From assembly GCA_015258785.1 (NCBI GenBank), contig JABZHP010000006.1, forward strand, positions 1 through 39,671: DNA of 39,671 nucleotides. The letters are read 5' to 3'. Made by a program: the position numbers and the translations under genes. The notes below the pieces were generated by a model, which was not told the DNA's origin, searched no databases, and saw only the letters and a program-made list of their open reading frames with translations. Each line of letters opens with the position of its first letter. Position 1 is the first letter of the stretch. Below are positions 32,895 through 39,671 of the stretch, in pieces. The DNA comes from Atopobium sp. GTDB lineage: Bacteria; Actinomycetota; Coriobacteriia; Coriobacteriales; Atopobiaceae.

Positions 32895-33136
32895 ACAAAC
32901 TCCCCCTACAAACGCTAAGAAGATGTATGAAGACACACGCTAAATTTGCATATGCTACTAAACCCAATACGGGCGACGTGAGCAACGGGTGGGCTTCATT
33001 TCATCTTTGTATAATCCGCTGCAACACATAATTGTGCTGTTAGAAATGACTATAGCGTAATTCGTTATTTTTTACAGCGTCTTTAAAACTTTTTCATAAT
33101 TCTTTGGCAGTTATTCAACAAAAATGGCGAGAAAAA
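32895..33136. other. Non-coding gap between rho and the unknown membrane protein gene
   Basis: Presumably holds the promoter of the unknown protein gene on the minus strand. TATACA-like sequence is visible near 33010, without a convincing -35. A TTCTCGCCA word lies at 33125-33133. No gene is seen. Confidence 0.4.
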
Positions 33137-33168
33137 AAGTGCCTCCCAACATAGATTGAAAAGCACTT
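33137..33168 (-). terminator. Intrinsic terminator of rho
   Basis: AAGTGC / GCACTT stem with further pairing inside (CAA/TTG), followed on the minus strand by TTTTTTTCTC. It begins about 23 bp after the rho stop codon. Confidence 0.7.
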
Positions 33169-33190
33169 CTTGCGTCATCTTTAAATCTGA

Positions 33191-35296
33191 CTAATTCTGT
33201 GGATAGTCAGACTGTGCAGCCTTCTTTGCAGATCTAATCAGGAAGTCCTGGTTATTGTCGGTCTGCTTAAGACCACTGATAAGCGCAGTAGTTGCACGCT
33301 CAGTGTTATTGAAGCCTGCAAGAATACGGCGAACGCCCCATACCATAGGCTGAAGCTCTGGCTTAATGAGCAGATCCTCATTACGAGTACCAGAAGAAAC
33401 AGGATCAATAGCTGGGAAGATACGGCGATCTGCCAGGTCTCGATCAAGCTTGAGCTCCATGTTACCAGTGCCCTTGAACTCCTCGAAGATTACCTCATCC
33501 ATCTTGGAGCCTGTATCTACCAGGGCAGACGCAATGATAGTGAGCGAGCCGCCGTTCTCGATATTTCGAGCTGCACCCAAGAACTTCTTTGGTGGATACA
33601 GAGCTGCGGAGTCAACACCACCAGAAAGAATACGACCAGAAGCAGGAATAGCCAGGTTGTATGCACGAGCAAGACGTGTAATGGAGTCCAAAATAACCAC
33701 AACGTCCTGACCCATCTCAACCAGACGCTTTGCTCGCTCAATGACAAGCTCCGAGACAACGGTGTGATTCTCTGCTGGCATATCAAAAGTTGAAGCAACA
33801 ACAGTGCCCTTGATGGAGCGCTCCATGTCCGTAACTTCCTCAGGGCGCTCGTCTACCAGGAGGCAGAAGAGGTGGACCTCAGGATTGTTGGTGGTAATAG
33901 ACTGGCAAATGCGCTTCAAAATGGTGGTCTTACCTGCCTTTGGAGGCGAGACAATCAAACCACGCTGACCCTTACCAATAGGAGCCACCAGATCAATTGC
34001 ACGACCCGTAATGGAGTCTTTACCGTGCTCCATAGTAAGAGGCTGGTCTGGGAAAATAGGGGTCAGATCTTTGAAGCGAGGACGGTCCTTAAGACCCTCA
34101 ACTTCCCCACCGTTGACCTGGGTAACCTTAAGTAGTGGTGGATACTTGCTATTTACGCGAGCAGGTCCCACCATGCCCAAAACGCTATCACCTGGACGCA
34201 GACCAAGATTTCTAATAATCTGCTGGTGGACAAAGGCGTCGTCATCGCCTTCCATGTAATTACCTGTACGAATCCAGCCGTAGCCTTCGTTGCTAATCTG
34301 AAGAATACCCTCAACAGTCTTAAAGCCCTCAGCAGCTGCAGATGCAGCGTATACAAGCTCAATCAAATCAGACTTATGAACGCCTGTGTACTCAATGCCC
34401 AGCTCAGTTGCTTTAGCGCGAAGCTCAGAAAGCTTCATCTCTTGCAGAGCCTCTTTGGAAAGCGATGGCTCGCTTGCCTGGCCCTGCTTGCGATTCTTGT
34501 TGCGCTGGTTGTTCTGTCTACGATCGCGAGAAGGACGCTCCTGGTTGTTGGCGTGTGCGTTTTCCTGTGTCTTCTCGCCCTCCTGAGCCGCTTCTTTTGG
34601 CTCAGCATTACGATGTCGACGACGTGCTGCACCTGTACGAGAACGCCCTGGACGCTCTGCTGGAGCTGCATCGGAATCTGCTACTGCACCAGAAGCCTGC
34701 TCCTGAGCTGCACCATCCTGCTGCTCAACACTGCCCTGCTCTTCAGCAAAGTTCTTCTGAGCCCTATTGGTATTCTGGCCAGCTGCACCCTCTGCCTCTG
34801 CTTTAGTAAAGGCAGGAGCCGGGGTTACCTCCGCAGAAGGCTGAGTTGCGTCCTGAACAATCTTGGTAAGGCGATCAGTGTCTACAACGTCAGAAGAAAC
34901 CTTGCCGCCTGCCTGGACCTGAGCCAGAACCTCTGCCTGTGCAACTTCAAGAGCACGCTCATGAAGAGCACGCTCTTCCATCTCTTCTTTACTAGGACGA
35001 CCACGACGGCGCTTTGGTGGCTCTGTAATGCCTGCTGCGTTCATAGCCTCTGCCACAACAGCCTCTACCGCACGACGCGCCTCAGTCTCTTTTTTAGTTG
35101 GACGACCGCGACGACGCTTAGCAGCGGATGAATTAGAGACCTTTTCTTCAGTTGTCTCAGAATTGGTATTTTCTGAAGTTGAATTTTCTGAATTACTATT
35201 TTCACTCTTACGAGGTCTACCACGTCTACGTGGTGCTGGAGTATTTTCTACATCATTTAAAGAATCATTTTGGACCGAAGATGTTTCGTCCGACAT
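33191..35296 (-). CDS. rho: Transcription termination factor Rho with long basic N-terminal extension
   Basis: Hexameric RNA-dependent ATPase that ends transcription. Start 35296 (MSDETSSVQN) has GAGAGG seven bases upstream. The 701 residues exceed the roughly 420 of E. coli Rho; the extra 280 are at the N-terminus, rich in Arg, Glu, Asn and Gln. They include three G-R-P-R/T/S-K motifs (RRRGRPRK near 27, RRRGRPTK near 62, RRRGRPSK near 98) resembling AT-hooks. A Rho_N helix domain (LSKEALQEMKLSELRAKATE) and the RNA-binding CSD (YGWIRTGNYMEGDDDAFV) follow. The Walker A SPPKAGKTT is at about 450-458, and the Q/R-loop text SGRILSGGVDSAALYPPK is intact. Long extensions are usual in actinobacterial Rho. 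Confidence 0.95.
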   Translation of the reverse strand: MSDETSSVQNDSLNDVENTPAPRRRGRPRKSENSNSENSTSENTNSETTEEKVSNSSAAKRRRGRPTKKETEARRAVEAVVAEAMNAAGITEPPKRRRGRPSKEEMEERALHERALEVAQAEVLAQVQAGGKVSSDVVDTDRLTKIVQDATQPSAEVTPAPAFTKAEAEGAAGQNTNRAQKNFAEEQGSVEQQDGAAQEQASGAVADSDAAPAERPGRSRTGAARRRHRNAEPKEAAQEGEKTQENAHANNQERPSRDRRQNNQRNKNRKQGQASEPSLSKEALQEMKLSELRAKATELGIEYTGVHKSDLIELVYAASAAAEGFKTVEGILQISNEGYGWIRTGNYMEGDDDAFVHQQIIRNLGLRPGDSVLGMVGPARVNSKYPPLLKVTQVNGGEVEGLKDRPRFKDLTPIFPDQPLTMEHGKDSITGRAIDLVAPIGKGQRGLIVSPPKAGKTTILKRICQSITTNNPEVHLFCLLVDERPEEVTDMERSIKGTVVASTFDMPAENHTVVSELVIERAKRLVEMGQDVVVILDSITRLARAYNLAIPASGRILSGGVDSAALYPPKKFLGAARNIENGGSLTIIASALVDTGSKMDEVIFEEFKGTGNMELKLDRDLADRRIFPAIDPVSSGTRNEDLLIKPELQPMVWGVRRILAGFNNTERATTALISGLKQTDNNQDFLIRSAKKAAQSDYPQN

Positions 35297-35413
35297 GTAC
35301 AAACCTCTCTGTTTGCTCATCAAAATAATCTGTAAAAATACGTGAGAAATATGATGAAGGGATAACAAACAAAATCAAATAGGTGCAAATCCAAAAGGAA
35401 TATACCACGAAAA

Positions 35414-35462
35414 TGCCCGCCTTATGATGAAAAAATAAATAAAATTCACCATAAAACGGGCA
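35414..35462 (-). terminator. Hairpin terminator downstream of the MarR-type gene
   Basis: TGCCCG / CGGGCA outer stem plus an inner TTATG-TGAA / TTCA-CATAA stem with one mismatch and an A/T-rich loop. On the minus strand it is followed by TTTTCG. About 76 bp after the stop codon. Confidence 0.65.
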
Positions 35463-35538
35463 AATGGGGATTTATAACCACTAACCCTTAAACCTCGAGA
35501 AACCCACCTTCTAGATTTCTTTAATCTGCATAAATCAT

Positions 35539-36219
35539 TTAAACAGCTGTACGGCTCTTTCTTTTAACAATAATATCTTCAATTTGCTGAACGATTTCTT
35601 TGATATAGGTCTTGCCTTGAGGCGTGAGCTCAACCATAGTTACTCTTCTTGAGAGAGCATCATCATGTTTGCGCTGTACCAGGCCACTTTCTGCCAAAGC
35701 AGTAAGAGACATAGAAACCGTTGGCTGCAAAAGACCAAGCGCGTCAACAATCTCTGTAATTGAAAGAGCGTCTTTAGGAGAATCTAGAATTGCAAGAAGG
35801 ACCATATCTGCTGCCCTGCAATACAGAGCTCCCATAGCGTCAACATACATGACGATGCGCTCAAACGAAGTACGTGAAAGCGCCTGGCCGGGTGCAATAC
35901 GAGCACAGGTAAGCTTGGATAGCTCCTCAACTGCTTCTACACCCTTTTCTGTGATGATACACACTACGTTGCGTCGATCAATGGCGCCTTCATCTCTCTT
36001 GATGAAACCAAGCCTTGCCAGGTGCGAGGTACGATGAGTAATCGTAGGACGAAGAGCACTCTGATACTCGGCAATTTCTGAAGTCTTAACAGGGGCACCC
36101 TTCACATTGAGGCGACACAAAATAGCAAACTCTTCAAACGTGAGTCGTCTGTTAGCAGGCACCACTCTTCTAACCAAGTTGTAAGACCTGCGAATGGACA
36201 TGTACTCGCGAAGTTCCAT
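35539..36219 (-). CDS. Transcriptional regulator with two tandem MarR-type winged-helix domains
   Basis: 226 residues from the ATG at 36219, which has GGAGG five bases upstream; the longer reading frame lacks one. Two similar winged-helix modules follow each other. Module 1 (about residues 25-105) has FEEFAILCRLNVKGAPVKTSEIAEY, then LRPTITHRTSHLARLGFIKR, DRRNVVCIITEKG. Module 2 (about 135-220) has MVLLAILDSPKDALSITEIVDAL, then LQPTVSMSLTALAESGLVQR, SRRVTMVELTPQG. Each carries the MarR recognition helix and the D-x-R-R wing. Classic MarR proteins are dimers of one module, so this may act as an internal pseudo-dimer. Target genes are unknown; the gene is single, beside rho. Confidence 0.8.
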   Translation of the reverse strand: MELREYMSIRRSYNLVRRVVPANRRLTFEEFAILCRLNVKGAPVKTSEIAEYQSALRPTITHRTSHLARLGFIKRDEGAIDRRNVVCIITEKGVEAVEELSKLTCARIAPGQALSRTSFERIVMYVDAMGALYCRAADMVLLAILDSPKDALSITEIVDALGLLQPTVSMSLTALAESGLVQRKHDDALSRRVTMVELTPQGKTYIKEIVQQIEDIIVKRKSRTAV

Positions 36220-36485
36220 AGAGACCTCCACTCTTATGCCCGAACCATTTACTATTTGCTCGCATAATGAGTATACCCCTAAAAAACACGTGTTAACATG
36301 GGGACAAAACAATAGTTAGTCAGAAATATGTTAGAAAATGGTGCTTATATGACATCAAAATAGGCTTTTATATGCTGAAATATTAAATTTAAGTAATAAA
36401 TATTAATTTTATTATCTCTTTTATACATTAAAAAATTTTTTACATAACGGAGAAATGTGTAAATTATCTGGAGAAATTCACTAAA
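36220..36485. promoter_or_regulatory. A/T-rich regulatory region upstream of the MarR-type gene
   Basis: TATACT on the minus strand (36275-36270) is a good -10 about 50 bp before the gene. The palindrome AACACGTGTT (36285-36294) lies 9 bp further upstream, over the -35 area, where an autoregulatory MarR protein would bind. Positions about 36350-36460 are strikingly A/T-rich. No gene is seen. Confidence 0.45.
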
Positions 36486-36520
36486 GATACCGTGCAGGTA
36501 TTCAATACTTGCACGGTATC
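36486..36520 (-). terminator. Terminator of argS
   Basis: Near-perfect inverted repeat of 15-17 bp (GATACCGTGCA.../...TGCACGGTATC, one G-T pair) with a short loop, about 29 bp after the argS stop. The minus-strand U-tract (TTTAGTGAATTT) is weak. Confidence 0.7.
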
Positions 36521-36548
36521 ATGACAAAACAACATAGTTAGCTATCGT

Positions 36549-38393
36549 TTACATTGCTTCAGGAGCAGAAACACCAATCAGATCAAGAGCAATTGCAAGT
36601 ACGCGACGAGTTGCATCACACGCAGCAAGACGAGCCTTAGAAAGCTCTGCGTCCAGTGGGCGTCCTTCAGAAGGAAGTACCTGGCAAACGGTATAGAATG
36701 CGTGGAACTGGCCAGCAAGCTCTTCAATATAGTGCGTAATGCGGAATGGTGCCCTATCGCGAGCACAGCCCTCAACAAGACCTGGAAACTCAAAAAGCTT
36801 ACGGGCAAGCGCCTGCTCAGCGGCATCAGAAAGTAGTCCAAGATCAACCTCAGAGCCAATAGCCTTATCTGCAACAGCGTCTATACCAAGCGCCTTTGCT
36901 TCTTCAAGGTCAACGCCAGCAGCGCGGCGCAAAATAGAACAAATACGAGCGTGAGCATACTGAACGTAATACACAGGATTAGAGCTGTCCTGACGCTTTA
37001 CCTGCTCAATGTCAAAGTCAATCATCTGGTTAGAAGACTTTGAAACAAGGGTGTAGCGCGTTGCATCAACACCAACCTCAGCGAGAAGCTCGTCAAAATG
37101 GATACCAGTTCCTTTGCGTTTAGACATTCTGACGGCAACACCGTTTCTGAGCAGGTTAACAAGCTGTCCAAGCAAAACCTCAAACTGAGTTGGGTAACCA
37201 AGAGCTGTTGCAGCAGAGCGAACACGCTGAATATATCCGTGATGATCTGCTCCCCAAATATCAATAACGTGGTCGACACGCTGGAACTTGTTCCAGTGGT
37301 ACGCAACATCGGAAGCAAAATAGGTATACTCGCCATTTGTTTTGATAAGTACACGGTCTTTATCGTCACCAAAATCAGTGGAACGGAAGAACAGCGCTCC
37401 CTCATCAGAACGGTACAGGTAGCCGAGCTTATCAAGAGCGTCGAGCGCGCGATCAACAGCGTCTTTACCCTGGTCATCCTTGACATACAAAGAACGCTCA
37501 GAGAACCAAACATCAAAGTCAGCACGGGCGTTGTGGCAGGTATTTTTGATGGACTCAAGCATCATCTTGTAGCCGCGCTCGCGGAACTCTGCCATGCGCT
37601 CATCTTCAGATTTGTCTGCCCAGACCTCTCCGTCATTTTTAAGGAAGAAAAGTCCCAGGTCAACAATGTAATCTCCAGCATATGCATTGCCGCCAAGAGA
37701 GTTGATAAACTCGTCAGTAAACGGATGCTCCTCTGGATGAGCATCATCTTCATCTGCAACGTAAGCGTTGCGATCTTCTGCAAGTACCTGAGCAGCTGCA
37801 TCAGCGTCAATGCCGCACTTCTGCATAATGTCAATAAGCTGCAGGTAGCGCTTAGAGATGGAGTGACCAAAGACGTCCATCTGAGAGCCATGATCGTTGA
37901 CGTAGTACTCGCGCTCAACCTCATAGCCTGCGAAGGCAAGAATGCGGCTGAGAGAATCTCCAAGCGCCGCCCAACGGCCATGACCAATGTGCAGAGGACC
38001 AACAGGGTTTGCAGAAACGTACTCTACCTGGACCTTTTGACCGGCGCCAAAAGAAGAACGACCAAAATCTGCACCTTGCTCGCGAACGGTGTTAAAAATC
38101 TCATTGCCCGCAGCAGTTGACAGATAGAAGTTTACAAAGCCAGGACCAGCAACCTCAACGCGCTCAATCTGAGTATCTTTGGCAATATGTGCCACAAGAG
38201 CTGCTGCAATATCGCGCGGTGCTTTGTGTGCCAGCTTTGCAGAACGCATTGCAACCGTAGAAGACCAGTCTCCATTTGATGAGTCCTGTGGGCGCTCAAG
38301 TCCCACATCATCAATCTGGAATTCAGGCAACTCACCCGCAGCCTGGGCATCTGCCAAGGCTTGACGTACAAGTTCCTCGATCTTCTCGCGCAT
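36549..38393 (-). CDS. argS: Arginyl-tRNA synthetase
   Basis: Class I aminoacyl-tRNA synthetase (EC 6.1.1.19); 614 residues. The N-terminal Add-1 tRNA-binding domain covers about 1-115. The HIGH motif is exact in ANPVGPLHIGHGR (HIGH 135-138). AVRMSKRKGTGIHFDELL supplies the KMSKS-equivalent loop, and YVQYAHARICSILRR starts the anticodon-binding DALR domain, which ends in LIGVSAPEAM. SD AAGGAG lies five bases before ATG. It starts 80 bp after the upstream phosphoribosyltransferase gene and may be co-transcribed with it; no terminator is between them. Confidence 0.97.
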   Translation of the reverse strand: MREKIEELVRQALADAQAAGELPEFQIDDVGLERPQDSSNGDWSSTVAMRSAKLAHKAPRDIAAALVAHIAKDTQIERVEVAGPGFVNFYLSTAAGNEIFNTVREQGADFGRSSFGAGQKVQVEYVSANPVGPLHIGHGRWAALGDSLSRILAFAGYEVEREYYVNDHGSQMDVFGHSISKRYLQLIDIMQKCGIDADAAAQVLAEDRNAYVADEDDAHPEEHPFTDEFINSLGGNAYAGDYIVDLGLFFLKNDGEVWADKSEDERMAEFRERGYKMMLESIKNTCHNARADFDVWFSERSLYVKDDQGKDAVDRALDALDKLGYLYRSDEGALFFRSTDFGDDKDRVLIKTNGEYTYFASDVAYHWNKFQRVDHVIDIWGADHHGYIQRVRSAATALGYPTQFEVLLGQLVNLLRNGVAVRMSKRKGTGIHFDELLAEVGVDATRYTLVSKSSNQMIDFDIEQVKRQDSSNPVYYVQYAHARICSILRRAAGVDLEEAKALGIDAVADKAIGSEVDLGLLSDAAEQALARKLFEFPGLVEGCARDRAPFRITHYIEELAGQFHAFYTVCQVLPSEGRPLDAELSKARLAACDATRRVLAIALDLIGVSAPEAM

Positions 38394-38473
38394 GGTTCTC
38401 CTTTAAATTTAGTGCACGTGTGCAGCGTAAGTACGTGGTTGGTTGTGTAGTTGGTTTCGTAGCTTCTAGAGGA

Positions 38474-39671
38474 CTACTCGGTTTCCTCGGAAGATTTTAC
38501 CTGATGTTGAGCAGCAAGTTCATGACGCAAATTGGCCAGGCCACGCTCGAGACCCACAGGATAAATCTGAGGGTTCAAGAAACGTGTATACGCTGCATCC
38601 AGGCGCATAAGCGCAGCGTGGCAGCGATCGCGAGCAACCTCGATGGACTCACTCTCCCCTACACGCTTGCCTCCTTCTACCAGCCTTACCATCAGCTCGC
38701 GAGAAGTTCCTTCAAGCTTGTGAGTTGAGTATGGATCAATGATATCCACCACGGTTGCCTTAGACTCTGGATTCTTAGTGACCAGGTAATCTGGGTCAAA
38801 AATCATGTCACCTGCAGGGCAGCCGTTTGCATCGTAGAAGCGGCGAATGTGCTGAATGCCTGGGACGGTACGCTTGTAAGCCATCTCAGACAGCTTGATA
38901 ACAGGAGTCCAAGGCTCAGTGGAAGACTGACGACGAGCGGTTAGCTTATAGACGCCGCCAAGCGAAGGCTGAGGATCGCAGGTAGCAAGCTTGGTACCAA
39001 CACCAAAGGCGTCAATAGGTGCTCCCTGAGCAAAGAGAGACTGGATGGTGTACTCGTCAAGATCATTTGAAACAGAAATCTTGATGTAAGGAAGGCCAGC
39101 CTCATCAAAGGCTTTACGAGCTTCCTTAGAAAGGCGCGCAAGGTCTCCGGAGTCAATACGAACAGCATTCAAGCGCTCGCCGCGCTCCTCCATCTCTTTT
39201 GCCACAATAATGGCGTTCTTGATGCCTTCATGAACGTCATAGGTATCAAGCAGAAGTGAGCAGTTAGTTGGGCTAGATTTTGCAAACGCCCTAAAGGCAT
39301 CAAGCTCAGTATCAAACGACATTACCCAAGAGTGTGCGTGGGTACCAAAAACAGGAATGCCGTAAATTTTGCCAGCAAGGACATTTGAAGTGCTGGAAGC
39401 ACCAGCAATATAAGAGGCGCGAGCAACTGCCAGACCGCCGTCTGGACCCTGTGCACGGCGCAGGCCAAAGTCAGAAACGGGATTGCCCTGAGCTGCCTTG
39501 ATAACGCGGGCGCACTTAGTTGCTGCCAAAGTCTGGAAGTTGACCAAGTTTAGCAGAGCGGTCTCAATGAGCTGACAATCAACAATAGAACCCTCAACGC
39601 GGACCATAGGCTCACGTGGGAAAACAAGCTCTCCCTCGGGGATTGCATCAATGGTTACATTAAGCTTGTGG
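38474..39671 (-). CDS. pncB: Nicotinate phosphoribosyltransferase, 5' end outside window
   Basis: Enzyme (EC 6.3.4.21) joining nicotinate and PRPP to make NaMN in NAD salvage. The reading frame stays open through the window edge at 39671, giving about 399 visible codons; the true start is outside. Visible landmarks are VEGSIVDCQLIETALLNLVNF, FGLRRAQGPDG, the histidine-bearing GTHAHSWVMSF, DTYDVHEGIKNAI, VRIDSGDLARLSKEARK and FGVGTKL with the PRPP-binding site. The C-terminal tail after LANLRHELAA is short. A methionine at 39607 is internal, since the upstream sequence (LNVTIDAIPEGELVFPREP) is typical NAPRTase text. Confidence 0.93.
   Translation of the reverse strand, partial: HKLNVTIDAIPEGELVFPREPMVRVEGSIVDCQLIETALLNLVNFQTLAATKCARVIKAAQGNPVSDFGLRRAQGPDGGLAVARASYIAGASSTSNVLAGKIYGIPVFGTHAHSWVMSFDTELDAFRAFAKSSPTNCSLLLDTYDVHEGIKNAIIVAKEMEERGERLNAVRIDSGDLARLSKEARKAFDEAGLPYIKISVSNDLDEYTIQSLFAQGAPIDAFGVGTKLATCDPQPSLGGVYKLTARRQSSTEPWTPVIKLSEMAYKRTVPGIQHIRRFYDANGCPAGDMIFDPDYLVTKNPESKATVVDIIDPYSTHKLEGTSRELMVRLVEGGKRVGESESIEVARDRCHAALMRLDAAYTRFLNPQIYPVGLERGLANLRHELAAQHQVKSSEETE

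Larger units (their letters stand above)
11533..33133. repeat. Dispersed 9-bp word TTCTCGCCA, about 15 copies
   Basis: Exact copies by eye. Plus orientation starts at 11533, 13938, 15978, 17450, 24677, 25954, 31564 and 32680; minus orientation (TGGCGAGAA) at 13513, 21649, 23537, 28512, 29896, 32577 and 33125. A sixteenth copy of the 8-mer (34572) lacks the final A. At least five copies are intergenic, close to terminators; the others are in genes in various frames. Chance expectation is well under one copy. Confidence 0.75.

Noticed and set aside
11533..33133. TTCTCGCCA as a Chi or KOPS site
   Set aside because: About equal numbers in both orientations within a window of mostly minus-strand genes; such signals are strand-biased.
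34226..35131. Plus-strand 301-codon frame antisense to rho
   Set aside because: Mirrors the repetitive Arg/Glu-rich coding sequence of rho; cysteine- and leucine-rich composition, no family resemblance, no SD.
37098..38120. Plus-strand 340-codon frame antisense to argS
   Set aside because: Shadow of a certain gene; no recognisable motif or ribosome-binding site.

Overview
The window looks like chromosomal DNA of a low-to-mid GC coriobacterium, most like Atopobiaceae (Lancefieldella/Atopobium/Olsenella type). This is inferred from the protein set: a Rho with a long basic N-terminal extension, an LPXTG protein with a SpaA-type domain, a MalY/PatB-type lyase, and twin-arginine lipoproteins. No 16S rRNA or other taxonomic marker is present, so the genus is inference. 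Most genes lie on the minus strand and form compact operons, many with one-base TAATG overlaps.

Layout. 1-507: end of an IS3-family (IS150-like) element cut by the window edge. 549-2438: LPXTG-anchored surface protein. 2675-10824: minus-strand maltodextrin/oligosaccharide operon (binding lipoprotein, two permeases, MsmK-type ATPase, 4-alpha-glucanotransferase, glucan phosphorylase), with a divergent GntR/HutC regulator at 11120-11839 and two good operator candidates between them. 11847-17028: orphan ABC-2 export permease, lipid kinase, PTS enzyme I and a 1-phosphofructokinase-type sugar-phosphate kinase. 17159-19036: tRNA-Lys, tRNA-His, a MalY-type lyase and tRNA-Arg. 19613-25896: complete aspartate-to-threonine pathway in two divergent operons (hom-lysC-asd on minus, thrC-thrB on plus). 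26394-31291: branched-chain amino acid ABC importer (livK-H-M-G-F). 31491-36219: an unrecognised membrane protein, Rho, and a regulator with two MarR domains. 36549-39671: argS and nicotinate phosphoribosyltransferase (cut by the window edge).

How the genes fit together: the maltodextrin operon imports glucans and converts them to glucose and glucose-1-phosphate. Enzyme I and the FruK-like kinase serve PTS sugar uptake. The threonine cluster makes the precursor of isoleucine next to an importer that probably takes up branched-chain amino acids.

No CRISPR array, phage module or recognisable defence system is present. The most unusual signals are non-coding. (i) The 9-mer TTCTCGCCA occurs about 15 times on both strands, far above chance. 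(ii) Two paralogous repeat elements lie between thrB and livF; they share a framework, but each carries its own repeated word in direct and inverted copies. (iii) A 178-bp element near asd has 25-bp inverted-repeat ends and nested internal stems, resembling a MITE or a structured RNA. Counts and folds were made by eye.
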